Of a stretch of DNA of 63,122 nucleotides, positions 51,302 to 61,020 are shown in pieces. The stretch covers positions 1 to 63,122 of the forward strand of contig CAZJWC010000007.1 of assembly GCA_964550125.1 (NCBI GenBank), written 5' to 3'. A program made the position numbers and the translations under genes. The first letter of the stretch is position 1, and every line of letters starts with the position of its first letter. Origin of the DNA: CAZJWC01 sp964550125 (GTDB lineage Bacteria > Bacillota > Clostridia > Christensenellales > Borkfalkiaceae). The notes beneath the pieces are model-generated. The model was not told the origin of the DNA and ran no database searches. It saw only the letters and a program-made list of their open reading frames with translations.

Positions 51302-52201
51302 ATGCAAGATAAAATAGAAAAAATTTTATCTGTTTTTACTAAAGCAAAATATGAAAAACCTTTTATTTCAAGCAAGCATAGCACAATGGGGGTTGGAAAC
51401 AATTTTCCGTTAGGCTTGTATCCTAAAAACAAGGCTGAATTGATAGAGATGGTTGCCTACCTGTCAAAAAATGATATTCCTTTTGAGGTTGTAGGGAATT
51501 GCTCAAACATCTTAATGCTTGGAGATGATAAAACGGTAATTATAAAGACTGATTTTGTAAACAAGTATTCTATCAAAGGACAGTATGCCTATTTTGATTG
51601 TGGCTTTAAATTATCATCTTTAAAGAGTGTATGCCCTCAAAAATGCTTGGGTGGTTTTGAGTTTTTAGATGGAATACCTGCAACGATAGGAGGAGCAACC
51701 TTTATAAATGCAGGTGCTTTTGAAAGAGAAATTTTTGATATTTTAGAAAAAATTTTGGTGTACTCAATTAAAGATAATAAAGTAAAAATCCTCGATAAAA
51801 AGAGTTGTAAGTCAAATTATAGAGAGAGTATTTTTACCAAAAAGAAAGAGATTGTTTTAGGGGTACTTTTTAAACTTGAAAATGATAATCCCGTTCATAT
51901 AGAAGATAACTTAATTTATTATAGAAATCAAAGAAAAAAACTTCCTAATGGTAAAAGTTTAGGTTGCGTTTTTAAAAATAATTTTGGTGTTTCTGCGGGC
52001 TACTTAATTGATAGTTCAAATCTAAAAGGGGTGGGCGTAGGTGGTGCTGTCATTTCCTCTCAGCACGCTAATTTTATTATAAATGAAAATAATGCAACCT
52101 TAAAAGATATTATTTCTTTAATTGACATAATAAAAAAGAAAGTAAATAATAAATATGGCGTTTTGTTGGAAGAAGAAATACGATATTTAGGAGAAAAATA
52201 A
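51302..52201 (+). CDS. murB: UDP-N-acetylenolpyruvoylglucosamine reductase
   Basis: This 299-residue FAD enzyme makes UDP-N-acetylmuramate with NADPH in peptidoglycan precursor synthesis. Family stretches are NFPLGLYPKNKAEL, VVGNCSNILM, GIPATIGGATFINAGAF and YRES. The active-site region GCVFKN has a cysteine where other MurB types have serine, and a late glutamate lies in LLEEEIRYLG. ATG 51302 with AAGGAG (51289-51294) is chosen over the open frame from 51257, which covers the promoter. The stop overlaps the PHP gene start by one base (TAATG). Confidence 0.93.
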   Translation: MQDKIEKILSVFTKAKYEKPFISSKHSTMGVGNNFPLGLYPKNKAELIEMVAYLSKNDIPFEVVGNCSNILMLGDDKTVIIKTDFVNKYSIKGQYAYFDCGFKLSSLKSVCPQKCLGGFEFLDGIPATIGGATFINAGAFEREIFDILEKILVYSIKDNKVKILDKKSCKSNYRESIFTKKKEIVLGVLFKLENDNPVHIEDNLIYYRNQRKKLPNGKSLGCVFKNNFGVSAGYLIDSSNLKGVGVGGAVISSQHANFIINENNATLKDIISLIDIIKKKVNNKYGVLLEEEIRYLGEK

Positions 52202-52977
52202 TGCAACTTACTTGCGATTTTCATACACATACAACTTATAGCCATGGAAAAGGCTCAGTATTAGATAATGCAATGTCAGCAAAGGAAAAAGGCATTGAAG
52301 AAATAGCAATTACCGACCATGGATTTTCTCATCCAGCGTTTGGTTTAAGAAGGAGAGAGGTCCCCTCTTTGCGTAAAGATATAGAAGAAGCAAAAAAACA
52401 AACGGGTGTAAATGTTTTGCTGGGGATTGAATCAAATTTAAGAAGTATAAAAGGAATAACCGACCTAACTGAAAAAGACTATGAAAATTTTGATGTGTTT
52501 TTAGTGGGTATACATAGGTTTATTTTATTTAGTTCAATAAAGGATTGGAACAAACTATTTTTTAAAAACTTTTTCACCTCTGTGTTTAAGAATAAGCCCT
52601 CTCAAAGACTTATTAAAGATACGACAACGGCTTATATAAACACTATAAAAAACAACCCCATTGATTGCATAACACATCTTAACTATTTATGTTTTGCAGA
52701 TGCAGTAGAGGTTGCAAAGTGTTGTAGAGATTACGGAACTTATCTTGAAATTAGTTCAAAAAAAGTTCATTTGAGCGATGAAGAATTATTTAAAGTGGCA
52801 CAAACGGGCGTTAGATTTATAATCAATTCGGACGCACATACTTCTGATAGAGTTGGCGATACGAAAATTGTTGATGAGATGATTGCAAGAACTAATTTTG
52901 ATACTTCACTTATTGACAACATAGATGGTAGAAAACCTACTTTTAGATTTAAGGAATACAAACAGAGAAAGCTATGA
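52201..52977 (+). CDS. PHP-domain phosphoesterase
   Basis: This 258-residue metal-dependent phosphoesterase has the four PHP motifs: DFHTHTTYSHGKG (about 6-18), ITDHGF (about 37-42), HLNYLCF (about 160) and NSDAHTSDRVGD (about 203-214). It is related to YcdX and stand-alone PHP enzymes; the substrate is unknown. The start overlaps the murB stop by one base, and the end overlaps whiA by four, so the three form a tight unit. This murB-PHP-whiA neighbourhood is typical of Clostridia. Confidence 0.88.
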   Translation: MQLTCDFHTHTTYSHGKGSVLDNAMSAKEKGIEEIAITDHGFSHPAFGLRRREVPSLRKDIEEAKKQTGVNVLLGIESNLRSIKGITDLTEKDYENFDVFLVGIHRFILFSSIKDWNKLFFKNFFTSVFKNKPSQRLIKDTTTAYINTIKNNPIDCITHLNYLCFADAVEVAKCCRDYGTYLEISSKKVHLSDEELFKVAQTGVRFIINSDAHTSDRVGDTKIVDEMIARTNFDTSLIDNIDGRKPTFRFKEYKQRKL

Positions 52978-53924
52978 TGGAAAACTTTACTTGTGAAATT
53001 AAAAATGAATTGCTAGATAATGGTTTTGAAAGTCCTTGCTGTAAGCGTGCAGGGCTTTCTGCTTTTTTGCGTGCAAGTGGAAGTTTAAAATATATTGACA
53101 ATTTATGGGGTTTTGAAATTGTTTCCGAAAGCGAAGAAATTTCAGCCTTTTTTATAGGGCTTTTAGAAAATCAATATGGTGAAAATATTAAAATCACGAA
53201 TATTGGTGAAGATAAGTTGAGTGGAAAGGTGAAACTAGCTTTTGAGTGTATAAGTGAAAGTTCAGTTGAAACCTTAATTGAACTAGGTATTATTTTGAGA
53301 GATGACGAAGGGTTGAATTTGAATATATCGGTAGATAAGTATGTTATTGAAAACGAGTGTTGCAAGTTGGCTTACATAATTGGTGCATTTTTAGGTAATG
53401 GGAGTTGTACCTTACCGAGTGAGGAAAACCAAACGGGCTATCATTTAGAGTTTATTTTTTCAAATGAGTTGTTAGCGATTGAGTTTAGTGAACTGCTTTG
53501 TTATTTTGATATTTTATCAAAGATAACAACGCGTAAGGACAAATATATAGTTTATTTAAAGAGTTCGGATTCAATAAGCGATTTTTTAAAGTTGGTTCGC
53601 GCTGAAAAATCTTTACTTAAATTTTCAAATAAGAAACAGGAAAGAGAAAAAAATAATAATAAAAATAGAGTTGCAAACTGTATACAAGGAAACATTGACC
53701 GTAGCGTTACAGCGTCAGTTAAACAGTTAAAGGCAATTATGCTTATTGATGAAACGATAGGTATTTATGAACTTGACGAACAACTCAAAGTGGTAGCACT
53801 TGCAAGACTTGAAGACACGAATTTGTCCCTAAACGAGTTGGCAACTAAATTAAATATTTCAAAAAGTTGTTTAAATCATAGAATGCGTAAATTGATGGAG
53901 ATTGCTTCGGCATTAGGAGAATAG
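52974..53924 (+). CDS. whiA: WhiA, DNA-binding cell-cycle/sporulation regulator
   Basis: This 316-residue protein has an N-terminal homing-endonuclease-like (LAGLIDADG fold) region: CCKRAGLSAFLRASGSL, then CKLAYIIGAFLGNGSCTLPS. The C-terminal helix-turn-helix is LSLNELATKLNISKSCLNHRMRKLMEIA. WhiA affects division and chromosome segregation in Bacillus and is a transcription factor in Streptomyces sporulation. It overlaps the PHP gene by 4 bases. The usual upstream partners rapZ and yvcK are not between PHP and whiA. Confidence 0.93.
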   Translation: MMENFTCEIKNELLDNGFESPCCKRAGLSAFLRASGSLKYIDNLWGFEIVSESEEISAFFIGLLENQYGENIKITNIGEDKLSGKVKLAFECISESSVETLIELGIILRDDEGLNLNISVDKYVIENECCKLAYIIGAFLGNGSCTLPSEENQTGYHLEFIFSNELLAIEFSELLCYFDILSKITTRKDKYIVYLKSSDSISDFLKLVRAEKSLLKFSNKKQEREKNNNKNRVANCIQGNIDRSVTASVKQLKAIMLIDETIGIYELDEQLKVVALARLEDTNLSLNELATKLNISKSCLNHRMRKLMEIASALGE

Positions 53925-53932
53925 AAAAGATT

Positions 53933-56900
53933 ATGCAAGATTTTGTACATTTACATGTCCATACTGAATATAGTTTACTTGATGGAGCGGCACGAATTGA
54001 CAATTTAATTGACCATTGTGTTAAAAACGACATTAAGGCTGTTGCAATAACTGACCACGGAAATATGTATGGAACGCTTCATTTTGCAGAAGGTTGTATA
54101 AAAAACGGCATTAAAGGAATAATCGGTTGCGAGTTGTATATGACGCAAGATTATACCGATAAAAGACCTGACACCGATTTTGAGCATTTGGTATTACTTT
54201 GCAAAAATAAAACCGGGTATAAAAATCTAGTTAAATTAGATTCAATTGCTTATGTTGATGGTTATTATTATAAACCTAGATGTGATTATAAGACCTTAAA
54301 GGAGCATAGTGAAGGGTTAATTTGTCTTTCAGCTTGTCTTGCTGGACGTATCCCTCAACTTCTTTTAAAGGGCGATTATGAGGGCGCAAAAGCATTTGCA
54401 AAAGAGATGCAGGACATTTTTGGAGATGACTTTTATCTTGAAATTCAAGACCATGGCATTGCTGAACAAAAAAAGATTATACCTCATATTTTAAGGATTA
54501 GCAAGGAACTTGGTATAGAAGTAGTTGCAACTAATGACGTGCATTACATTAACAAAGAGGACGCAGAAATGCAGGACGTGTTAATGTGTATTCAAATGCG
54601 TAAGACGATTGATGATGAAAAGAGGATGAAGTTCCAGACAAATGAGTTTTATTTTAAGACTGGTGATGAAATGGCTGCCCTTTTCCCTAATATACCAAAG
54701 GCTATTACAAACACGTTAGTCATTGCTGATAAAGTTACAGAAAGTGGCTTTGATTTATTGCCTGATGGTACTCCTATTAGAGATCCTCAACTTATACCTA
54801 GATATGCCCCCGAAAACGGACAAACTCCACAGGACTATTTAAGAGATATGACTTTTGAGGGTTTAAAAAAGAGATATGATGATGTAACACCTGAAATAAT
54901 CAAACGTGCCGAATATGAACTAGGAATAATAATCAAAATGGGTTTTGCTGAATACTTTTTGATTGTTTGGGATTATATTAACTGGTCAAAGGAGCATGGT
55001 ATTCCTGTTGGACCTGGGCGTGGTTCGGGTGTAGGTAGTATAGTTGCATACGCAATAGGTATTACTGACTTAGACCCTTTAAAGTACGATTTAATTTTTG
55101 AGCGTTTCCTTAATCCTGAACGTGTTTCAATGCCCGACTTTGACGTTGACTTTTGCACTGAAAGAAGATACGAGGTTATTGAGTATGTTCGTAAAAAATA
55201 CGGTAGTGATTGTGTTGCGCAAATTGTAACTTTTGGTACATTGGCTTCAAAAGCATCAATTAAAGATGTAGGACGTGTATTAAAAGTACCCTATTCAGAA
55301 ACTGATAGATTGACTAAAATTATGGACGGAAAAACAACTATTGGCGATTGTTTAGGGCTTAATATTCCCATTTTAAAAGAAAAATTAGCAAAGGAAGAAA
55401 ATTCTGAAAAACGGGAGGAAATTCAAAAAAAATTAACTGAAAAAGAACGATGCTTTAATTCAGAGTTTAAAGCGATATATGATAGTGATGATTCCTTGCG
55501 TAGAGTTGTAGACCTATCTATAAAACTTGAAGGTATGCCAAGGAATACTTCAATGCATGCAGCAGGTGTAGTTATCTGTGGACAACCTATCTCTGACAAT
55601 GTACCTCTATCAAGAAACGGTGAGGACGTTACAACCCAATTCAATATGAAAGAGGTCGAGTCAATAGGTATGTTAAAGATGGACTTTTTAGCTTTAACCA
55701 CATTGACTGATATTAAAAAATGTTTAGATTACGTTTACGAAAATACTGGTAAAGTTGTTGACTGGGACAAATTAGGCTTTACTGATGAAGGCACTTACGA
55801 ACTGATTGCTGAAGGTGATACAGACGGTGTGTTTCAACTTGAACAAGGTGGTATGAAAAAGTTTATGAAGGACCTGAAACCAAACTGTTTAGAGGACTTG
55901 GTTGCAGGTGTATCTCTATATCGTCCCGGCCCTATGGACTTTATTCCAACATATGTACACAATAGATTCCACCCCGAAGATATAAATTATGATACACCTC
56001 TTTTAGAACCTATTTTAGGTGTAACTCGTGGCGTTATTATATACCAAGAACAAGTTATGCGTATATTTCAAGACCTTGCAGGGTTTTCATTAGGACAAGC
56101 CGATATGGTTCGTCGTGCGATGGCTAAAAAGAAAAAAAAGGAGTTAATGGCTCAAAAGGATAGATTTATTTACGGCGATATTGATAAAGGTGGTAATGTT
56201 GAAGGATGTGTTGCTCGTGGTGTTCCTGCCGAGGTTGCTGGGAAAATTTTTGCTGATATGGAGAGTTTTGCTTCTTACGCATTTAATAAATCTCACGCTG
56301 CTGCATACGCCGTAGTATCATTTAGAACTGCTTACTTAAAGAGATATTATTTAAAAGAATTTATATGTGCACTTTTAAATAATAGAATAACAAAGATAGA
56401 CGAAATAACTAAATACCTTATCTACCTTAAGAAAAAAGAGATTAAAGTTTTACAACCAAATGTAAATCGCTCAAGAGAATACTTTTCGGTAGAGGGTAAT
56501 TCAATAAGAATTGGTCTTGGAGCATTGCGTGGCGTAGGTGTCGGTATTGTTGCTTCAATTATTGACGAGCGTGTTAAGAACGGCGATTTTAAAGACATAT
56601 CTGATTTCTTTGTGCGTTGTGCAGGAAGTTTAAATAAAAAGGTTGTTGAATCCTTACTTTTTTCTGGGGCACTAGACTGTTTTAACCTAAAAAGAGCACA
56701 GATTTACTCGTCTTATGAAAGACATTTAGAAAGAGTAATCAAAATTAACAAGGAAAGAGAAAGTAGCCAAATGAGTATTTTTGGTACTATCGTTCAGGAG
56801 GACGTTGTAAATTTAGATTTTCCTGATGTGCCTGAGTTTTCCGTTAAGGAAAAACTTGCAAAAGAAAAGGAGTTTGTTGGCGTATATGTTAGTGGACATC

Positions 56901-57514
56901 CTTTTGAGGAATATGTATCTTCTTTTGAGGATTGTACTTTTTCTTGTGCGAAACTTCAAGTTACCGAAGAAGATGATGATGGCAATGTATTGTACCCTGA
57001 AATAAATTCAGGCGAAAGTATCACCATGGGTGGAATAATAACTGCTTTTAAACGAATAAAGACTAAAAATGGCGACTTTATGGGTTTTTTGACCGTAGAG
57101 GACCTGTATGGAAGTATTGAGTGTGTTGTGTTTCCTAAAACTTATGAAAAATGCAAGGGAATACTAGAAAATGACACCATAGTTAGATTAAAAGGAAAAA
57201 TTGAAACTTCACCCGATAAAAAGCCCACGATAATCTTAGAGTCAATAAATGAATTTAATGAGGAGGATGCTGAAATTTCCACTCGTACAGTAAGCCAAGA
57301 AAAGCCTAAAAAACTTTGGTTAAACGCAAATGATTTTGATGACGAAGAAATGAACGAATTGCTTGAAATTCTAGCAAGTTATCCAGGAGATATAAAAGTT
57401 CGTATAAAAACGGGAGGTGCTTTTAGTAGTCTTTCAACGGGTGTTAGATATTGTAAGGGTTTGCTTTGTGAATTATACACAATTTTAGATAAGGATTGTG
57501 TTTGCCTAAAATAA
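53933..57514 (+). CDS. dnaE: DNA polymerase III alpha subunit DnaE
   Basis: This 1193-residue replicative polymerase is of the DnaE type. An N-terminal PHP domain starts DFVHLHVHTEYSLLDGAARI. Palm and fingers contain GPGRGSGVGSIVAY and MPDFDVDFCTERR with the catalytic aspartates. The helix-hairpin-helix region includes IGLGALRGVGVGIVASI, and an OB fold lies near 1010-1090 (ITMGGIITAFKRIKT, GFLTVEDLYGSIECVVFPKTY). Gram-positive bacteria also carry PolC, not in this window. It starts 8 bases after whiA. Confidence 0.97.
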   Translation: MQDFVHLHVHTEYSLLDGAARIDNLIDHCVKNDIKAVAITDHGNMYGTLHFAEGCIKNGIKGIIGCELYMTQDYTDKRPDTDFEHLVLLCKNKTGYKNLVKLDSIAYVDGYYYKPRCDYKTLKEHSEGLICLSACLAGRIPQLLLKGDYEGAKAFAKEMQDIFGDDFYLEIQDHGIAEQKKIIPHILRISKELGIEVVATNDVHYINKEDAEMQDVLMCIQMRKTIDDEKRMKFQTNEFYFKTGDEMAALFPNIPKAITNTLVIADKVTESGFDLLPDGTPIRDPQLIPRYAPENGQTPQDYLRDMTFEGLKKRYDDVTPEIIKRAEYELGIIIKMGFAEYFLIVWDYINWSKEHGIPVGPGRGSGVGSIVAYAIGITDLDPLKYDLIFERFLNPERVSMPDFDVDFCTERRYEVIEYVRKKYGSDCVAQIVTFGTLASKASIKDVGRVLKVPYSETDRLTKIMDGKTTIGDCLGLNIPILKEKLAKEENSEKREEIQKKLTEKERCFNSEFKAIYDSDDSLRRVVDLSIKLEGMPRNTSMHAAGVVICGQPISDNVPLSRNGEDVTTQFNMKEVESIGMLKMDFLALTTLTDIKKCLDYVYENTGKVVDWDKLGFTDEGTYELIAEGDTDGVFQLEQGGMKKFMKDLKPNCLEDLVAGVSLYRPGPMDFIPTYVHNRFHPEDINYDTPLLEPILGVTRGVIIYQEQVMRIFQDLAGFSLGQADMVRRAMAKKKKKELMAQKDRFIYGDIDKGGNVEGCVARGVPAEVAGKIFADMESFASYAFNKSHAAAYAVVSFRTAYLKRYYLKEFICALLNNRITKIDEITKYLIYLKKKEIKVLQPNVNRSREYFSVEGNSIRIGLGALRGVGVGIVASIIDERVKNGDFKDISDFFVRCAGSLNKKVVESLLFSGALDCFNLKRAQIYSSYERHLERVIKINKERESSQMSIFGTIVQEDVVNLDFPDVPEFSVKEKLAKEKEFVGVYVSGHPFEEYVSSFEDCTFSCAKLQVTEEDDDGNVLYPEINSGESITMGGIITAFKRIKTKNGDFMGFLTVEDLYGSIECVVFPKTYEKCKGILENDTIVRLKGKIETSPDKKPTIILESINEFNEEDAEISTRTVSQEKPKKLWLNANDFDDEEMNELLEILASYPGDIKVRIKTGGAFSSLSTGVRYCKGLLCELYTILDKDCVCLK

Positions 57515-57538
57515 TATTAAATGACATTATAAATTACT

Positions 57539-57567
57539 TTTACTTTTTGAAAATTATTTGATATAAT
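57539..57567 (+). promoter_or_regulatory. Promoter of pfkA
   Basis: TTTACT (57539-57544), 17 bases, TATAAT (57562-57567). Confidence 0.6.
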
Positions 57568-57620
57568 GATAAAGGTCTTATATTTAGATTATGATTTTCA
57601 ACCTAAAAAAAGGAGTCAGT

Positions 57621-58586
57621 ATGAAAAAATTAGCAATTTTGACAAGTGGTGGAGATGCTCCTAGTATGAACGCAGCAGTTCGTGCCGTTACTAGATATGC
57701 AATTTACAAAAATTATCAAGTTTACGGTGTTGAGCGTGGTTACAATGGCTTGATCAATAACGACATTTTTGAGATGCACTCAAGGACAGTTTCAGACATA
57801 GTTCATCGTGGTGGTACTATTTTAAAGACTGCAAGATGCCCTGAATTTAAAGAAAGGGAAGTTATTGAAAAGGGTGCACAAAATCTAAAAAATCGTGGAA
57901 TAAGCAACCTGATTGTTATTGGTGGTGATGGTTCGTTTAGAGGAGCGAAGGACTTGTACGAAATGTGTGGTATCAACGTTATCGGTATTCCCGGAACTAT
58001 TGACAATGACCTTGCCTATACTGACTACACTTTAGGTTTTGATACTGCCGTAAACACTTGTTTGTCAGCAGTTGGTAATGTAAGAGATACGATGACTTCT
58101 CACGATAGAGTTTTAATGCTTGAGGTTATGGGACGTTCATGTGGAGATATAGCACTTTACACAGCCGTAGCAGGTGGTGCTGAATATGTGCTTGTTCCTG
58201 AAAGGCCTTTTTCTGTTGATGAAATTGCAGAAAGCATAAACGCAAGTGCAAAGCGTGGTAAAACTTCAAACCTTATAATTATAGCCGAGGGTTGTGCTGA
58301 TAAGGTTGAGGAGATTAAGAAAGCCGTAAATACAAAAACTGGTAAAAATGTTCACTATACAAAACTTGGTTATATTCAAAGAGGTGGTACACCTACAATG
58401 CAGGATAGGGTACTTGCTGCGAAGATGTCAGCCGAGGCAGTAGAGCAAATTTGTGCTGGAAATGGTGGACGAGTTATAGGTATCAAAAATAATCAAATTA
58501 TCTCCGTTGACATTACAGATGCTCTTGCACAAAAGAGAGATATTGATGAAAAATTGTATAATATTGCTCAAATTTTGAGTCTATAA
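57621..58586 (+). CDS. pfkA: ATP-dependent 6-phosphofructokinase
   Basis: This 321-residue enzyme phosphorylates fructose 6-phosphate to fructose 1,6-bisphosphate. The nucleotide loop reads GGDGSFRGA (101-109) with Gly104, the residue that allows ATP, and the catalytic loop is PGTIDND. MLEVMGRSCGDIAL and GYIQRGGTPTMQDR are further family motifs. ATG 57621 with AAAGGAG upstream gives the canonical MKKLAILTSGGDAPSMNAAVR start. dnaE-pfkA order is common in Clostridia. A PPi-type paralogue follows after 49 bases. Confidence 0.96.
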   Translation: MKKLAILTSGGDAPSMNAAVRAVTRYAIYKNYQVYGVERGYNGLINNDIFEMHSRTVSDIVHRGGTILKTARCPEFKEREVIEKGAQNLKNRGISNLIVIGGDGSFRGAKDLYEMCGINVIGIPGTIDNDLAYTDYTLGFDTAVNTCLSAVGNVRDTMTSHDRVLMLEVMGRSCGDIALYTAVAGGAEYVLVPERPFSVDEIAESINASAKRGKTSNLIIIAEGCADKVEEIKKAVNTKTGKNVHYTKLGYIQRGGTPTMQDRVLAAKMSAEAVEQICAGNGGRVIGIKNNQIISVDITDALAQKRDIDEKLYNIAQILSL

Positions 58587-58635
58587 TAAAATTTAAAAAA
58601 ACTAATTGCCGTTTGGCAACAAGGAGAAAAGATTT

Positions 58636-59883
58636 ATGAAAAACTTAAAAGGTGCTTGTATCTTTGGACAAAGTGGTGGTCCTACTTCAGTTATTAACAG
58701 TAGTGCTGCAGGTGTATTCGTGGAAGCGTTAAAGCAAGACAATATCACAGCAGTTTATGGTGCTGCTCATGGTATCAAAGGTATGCTTGAAGAAAATTTC
58801 TATGATATGTCAAAGGAAGATATGAAGGAACTTCTTTTATTAAAGAATACTCCCTCATCTGCTTTGGGTTCAGTCCGTTATAAGTTAAAGGACGCTTCAG
58901 TAGATGATACTGATTATAAGAGATTACTTGAAGTTTTCAAAAAATACAATATTCGTTATTTCTTCTACAATGGTGGTAACGATTCAATGGATACTTGCAA
59001 CAAGGTAAGTAAATATATGCAAAATTCTGGTTGGGATATCAATGTAATTGGCGTGCCTAAGACAATAGATAACGACTTGTATGGTACTGACCACTGCCCC
59101 GGTTTTGCTTCTGCTGCAAAATATATTTCAACAACTATTATGGAAATCAACCTTGACGCAAAGGTATACGATACAGGTATGGTATGTATTATCGAAGTTA
59201 TGGGAAGAAATGCTGGTTGGTTGACTGCTTCTGCTGCTCTTGCTGGTGCAAAAGGACTTGGTGCTGATTTAATTTATCTACCCGAAGTACCTTTCTCAGT
59301 TGATAAGTTTGTAGAAGATGTAAAAAATGTTTGTGCTAAAAACGGCAATAAATGTATCGCTGTTGTTTCCGAAGGTATCAAAACTGCTGAAGGTAAGTAT
59401 GTTGGTGAATTTACAGCATCTTCAACTGACTTATTTGGACACGCTCAACTTGGTGGCGTTTGTGCAGTTCTTGGTAATATCGTTAAGGAAAAACTTGGCG
59501 TTAAAGTTCGTCCTATCGAATTAAGTTTAATGCAAAGATGTGGTGCTCACCTTGCTTCTGCGACTGACGTTGAAGAAGCGTTCAATGCAGGTTCTGCTGC
59601 TGTTAAGGCTGCTTGCGAAGGTGAAACTGATAAAATGGTTATCTTTGAAAGAAGTACAGATGCAAACGGCAACTATGTTTGCAATACAAAGTTAATGCCT
59701 CTTGAACTTGCTGCTAATACAGAAAAGAAAGTTCCTGCAGAGTGGATTATCAACAACGGTACTGGACTTTCACAAGAATTTGTTGACTATGCTTTACCTC
59801 TAATTCAAGGCGATTCAAAAGCACCTTTGGAAGACGGTTTGCCTAGATTTGCTAAATTAAAGAAAGTTTTAGCATCTAAATAA
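58636..59883 (+). CDS. pfp: Pyrophosphate-dependent 6-phosphofructokinase
   Basis: This 415-residue enzyme probably uses pyrophosphate instead of ATP and works reversibly in glycolysis and gluconeogenesis. The donor loop reads YNGGNDSMDT (111-120), with aspartate in place of the ATP-specifying glycine. The catalytic loop is VPKTIDND with the lysine typical of PPi enzymes. EVMGRNAGWLTA follows. ATG 58636, with AAGGAG upstream, replaces the longer open frame from 58606. It follows pfkA on the same strand and ends at a terminator, so both may be co-expressed. PPi use is inferred from these residues. Confidence 0.92.
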   Translation: MKNLKGACIFGQSGGPTSVINSSAAGVFVEALKQDNITAVYGAAHGIKGMLEENFYDMSKEDMKELLLLKNTPSSALGSVRYKLKDASVDDTDYKRLLEVFKKYNIRYFFYNGGNDSMDTCNKVSKYMQNSGWDINVIGVPKTIDNDLYGTDHCPGFASAAKYISTTIMEINLDAKVYDTGMVCIIEVMGRNAGWLTASAALAGAKGLGADLIYLPEVPFSVDKFVEDVKNVCAKNGNKCIAVVSEGIKTAEGKYVGEFTASSTDLFGHAQLGGVCAVLGNIVKEKLGVKVRPIELSLMQRCGAHLASATDVEEAFNAGSAAVKAACEGETDKMVIFERSTDANGNYVCNTKLMPLELAANTEKKVPAEWIINNGTGLSQEFVDYALPLIQGDSKAPLEDGLPRFAKLKKVLASK

Positions 59884-59932
59884 TTTTAAAATTAAAGTTT
59901 TCTTTTTTATAATTAAAAAGAAAGTTATCTAT

Positions 59933-59962
59933 AAAAGTCTTATTTTTAATAAGACTTTTTTC
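59933..59962 (+). terminator. Terminator of pfkA-pfp
   Basis: AAAAGTCTTA (59933-59942), T-rich loop, TAAGACTTTT (59950-59959), then T residues. Confidence 0.88.
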
Positions 59963-59988
59963 TTTTTTCTAAAATTTACCTTTATGTA

Positions 59989-60017
59989 TTGAAAATTTAA
60001 CAAATATGTATTATAAT
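59989..60017 (+). promoter_or_regulatory. Promoter of the PfkB-family kinase operon
   Basis: TTGAAA (59989-59994), 17 bases, TATAAT (60012-60017), with a leader of about 55 bases. Confidence 0.75.
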
Positions 60018-60078
60018 TGTCTCAATAAGGTCAAAAGTAAAATGGTTTTGACAAAATATATGATTTTGAGGTATAAAA

Positions 60079-61002
60079 ATGATACTTTCAGTATGTTTAA
60101 GCCCTAGTATTGATATAAATATGGAGTTAGATTCATTAAATGTAGGGCGTTTGAATATAGTAAAAGGAAAGTCCATAACCTATTCAGGTAAGGGTATCAA
60201 TGTTGCCTTTGGCGTTTCAAGACTAGGCAAGGCAGGACTTTTAACTGGTTTTATGTATGATGAAAACGGCACTCTCTTTAAACAAGTTTTAAGCAAGGAA
60301 AAAATCACCTCAAAATTTGTTTGGAATCCCGGTCGAATAAGAGAAAACTATAAAATCATTGATAATCGTGCAATGCTTACGGAAATTAACGATGTGAGTT
60401 CACCTGTCAGTCCTCAAAATCAAAAAAAATTGATTGATATGGTAAAAACTCTGTCTGAAAAGTCAAATGTTTGCGTAATATCAGGTAGTTTGCCTCAAGG
60501 AGTGGATAATGATTATTATAAGCGACTTTTTGAAGCAGTAAATCCTAAAAATATAAAAATCGCCGATGCTTCTGGTGGGAGATTAAAATCAGCACTTGAC
60601 GCTGGTGTTGACCTAGTTAAACCAAACAAGGAGGAATTATCAGCCCTTTTAAATACTGAGTTTGAAAGCAGAGCAGAATTGCTTGAAGGTGCTAAAGCAT
60701 TAACAAGGATGGGTGCGAAAAATGTCTTACTCTCTATGGGTAAGGACGGAGCAATTATAACTAACGGTGTTGAAAGTTATTTTTGCAAAAGTGTCAATGT
60801 TGCTGTTAATTCAACCGTTGGTGCTGGTGATGCAATGGTTTCAGGTGCTGCTGTTGCTATGGAGGAGGGTAAATCCCTTAAAGAAATTTTACTTTCTGGT
60901 GTGGCTGCAGGAACTGCTAAAATCGCTATGTATGGAAATATGTCTTTTACAAAAGAAAAATATGACGATATTATGAATTACATAGTTGCTGAAGAAGTGT
61001 AA
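60079..61002 (+). CDS. PfkB-family sugar-phosphate kinase (1-phosphofructokinase/tagatose-6-phosphate kinase type)
   Basis: This 307-residue ribokinase-fold enzyme starts with MILSVCLSPSIDINMELDSL, the 1-phosphofructokinase/LacC-type N terminus. GKGINVAFGVSRLGK (about 38-52), VCVISGSLPQGV and the catalytic STVGAGDAMVSG (about 248-259) are the PfkB signatures. The natural substrate is probably fructose 1-phosphate or tagatose 6-phosphate. No PTS permease or DeoR/FruR regulator is adjacent to decide. TGAGG lies before the ATG. The HD-domain gene follows after 18 bases. Confidence 0.87.
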   Translation: MILSVCLSPSIDINMELDSLNVGRLNIVKGKSITYSGKGINVAFGVSRLGKAGLLTGFMYDENGTLFKQVLSKEKITSKFVWNPGRIRENYKIIDNRAMLTEINDVSSPVSPQNQKKLIDMVKTLSEKSNVCVISGSLPQGVDNDYYKRLFEAVNPKNIKIADASGGRLKSALDAGVDLVKPNKEELSALLNTEFESRAELLEGAKALTRMGAKNVLLSMGKDGAIITNGVESYFCKSVNVAVNSTVGAGDAMVSGAAVAMEEGKSLKEILLSGVAAGTAKIAMYGNMSFTKEKYDDIMNYIVAEEV

Positions 61003-61020
61003 TTGTTAAGAGAGGGAAAA

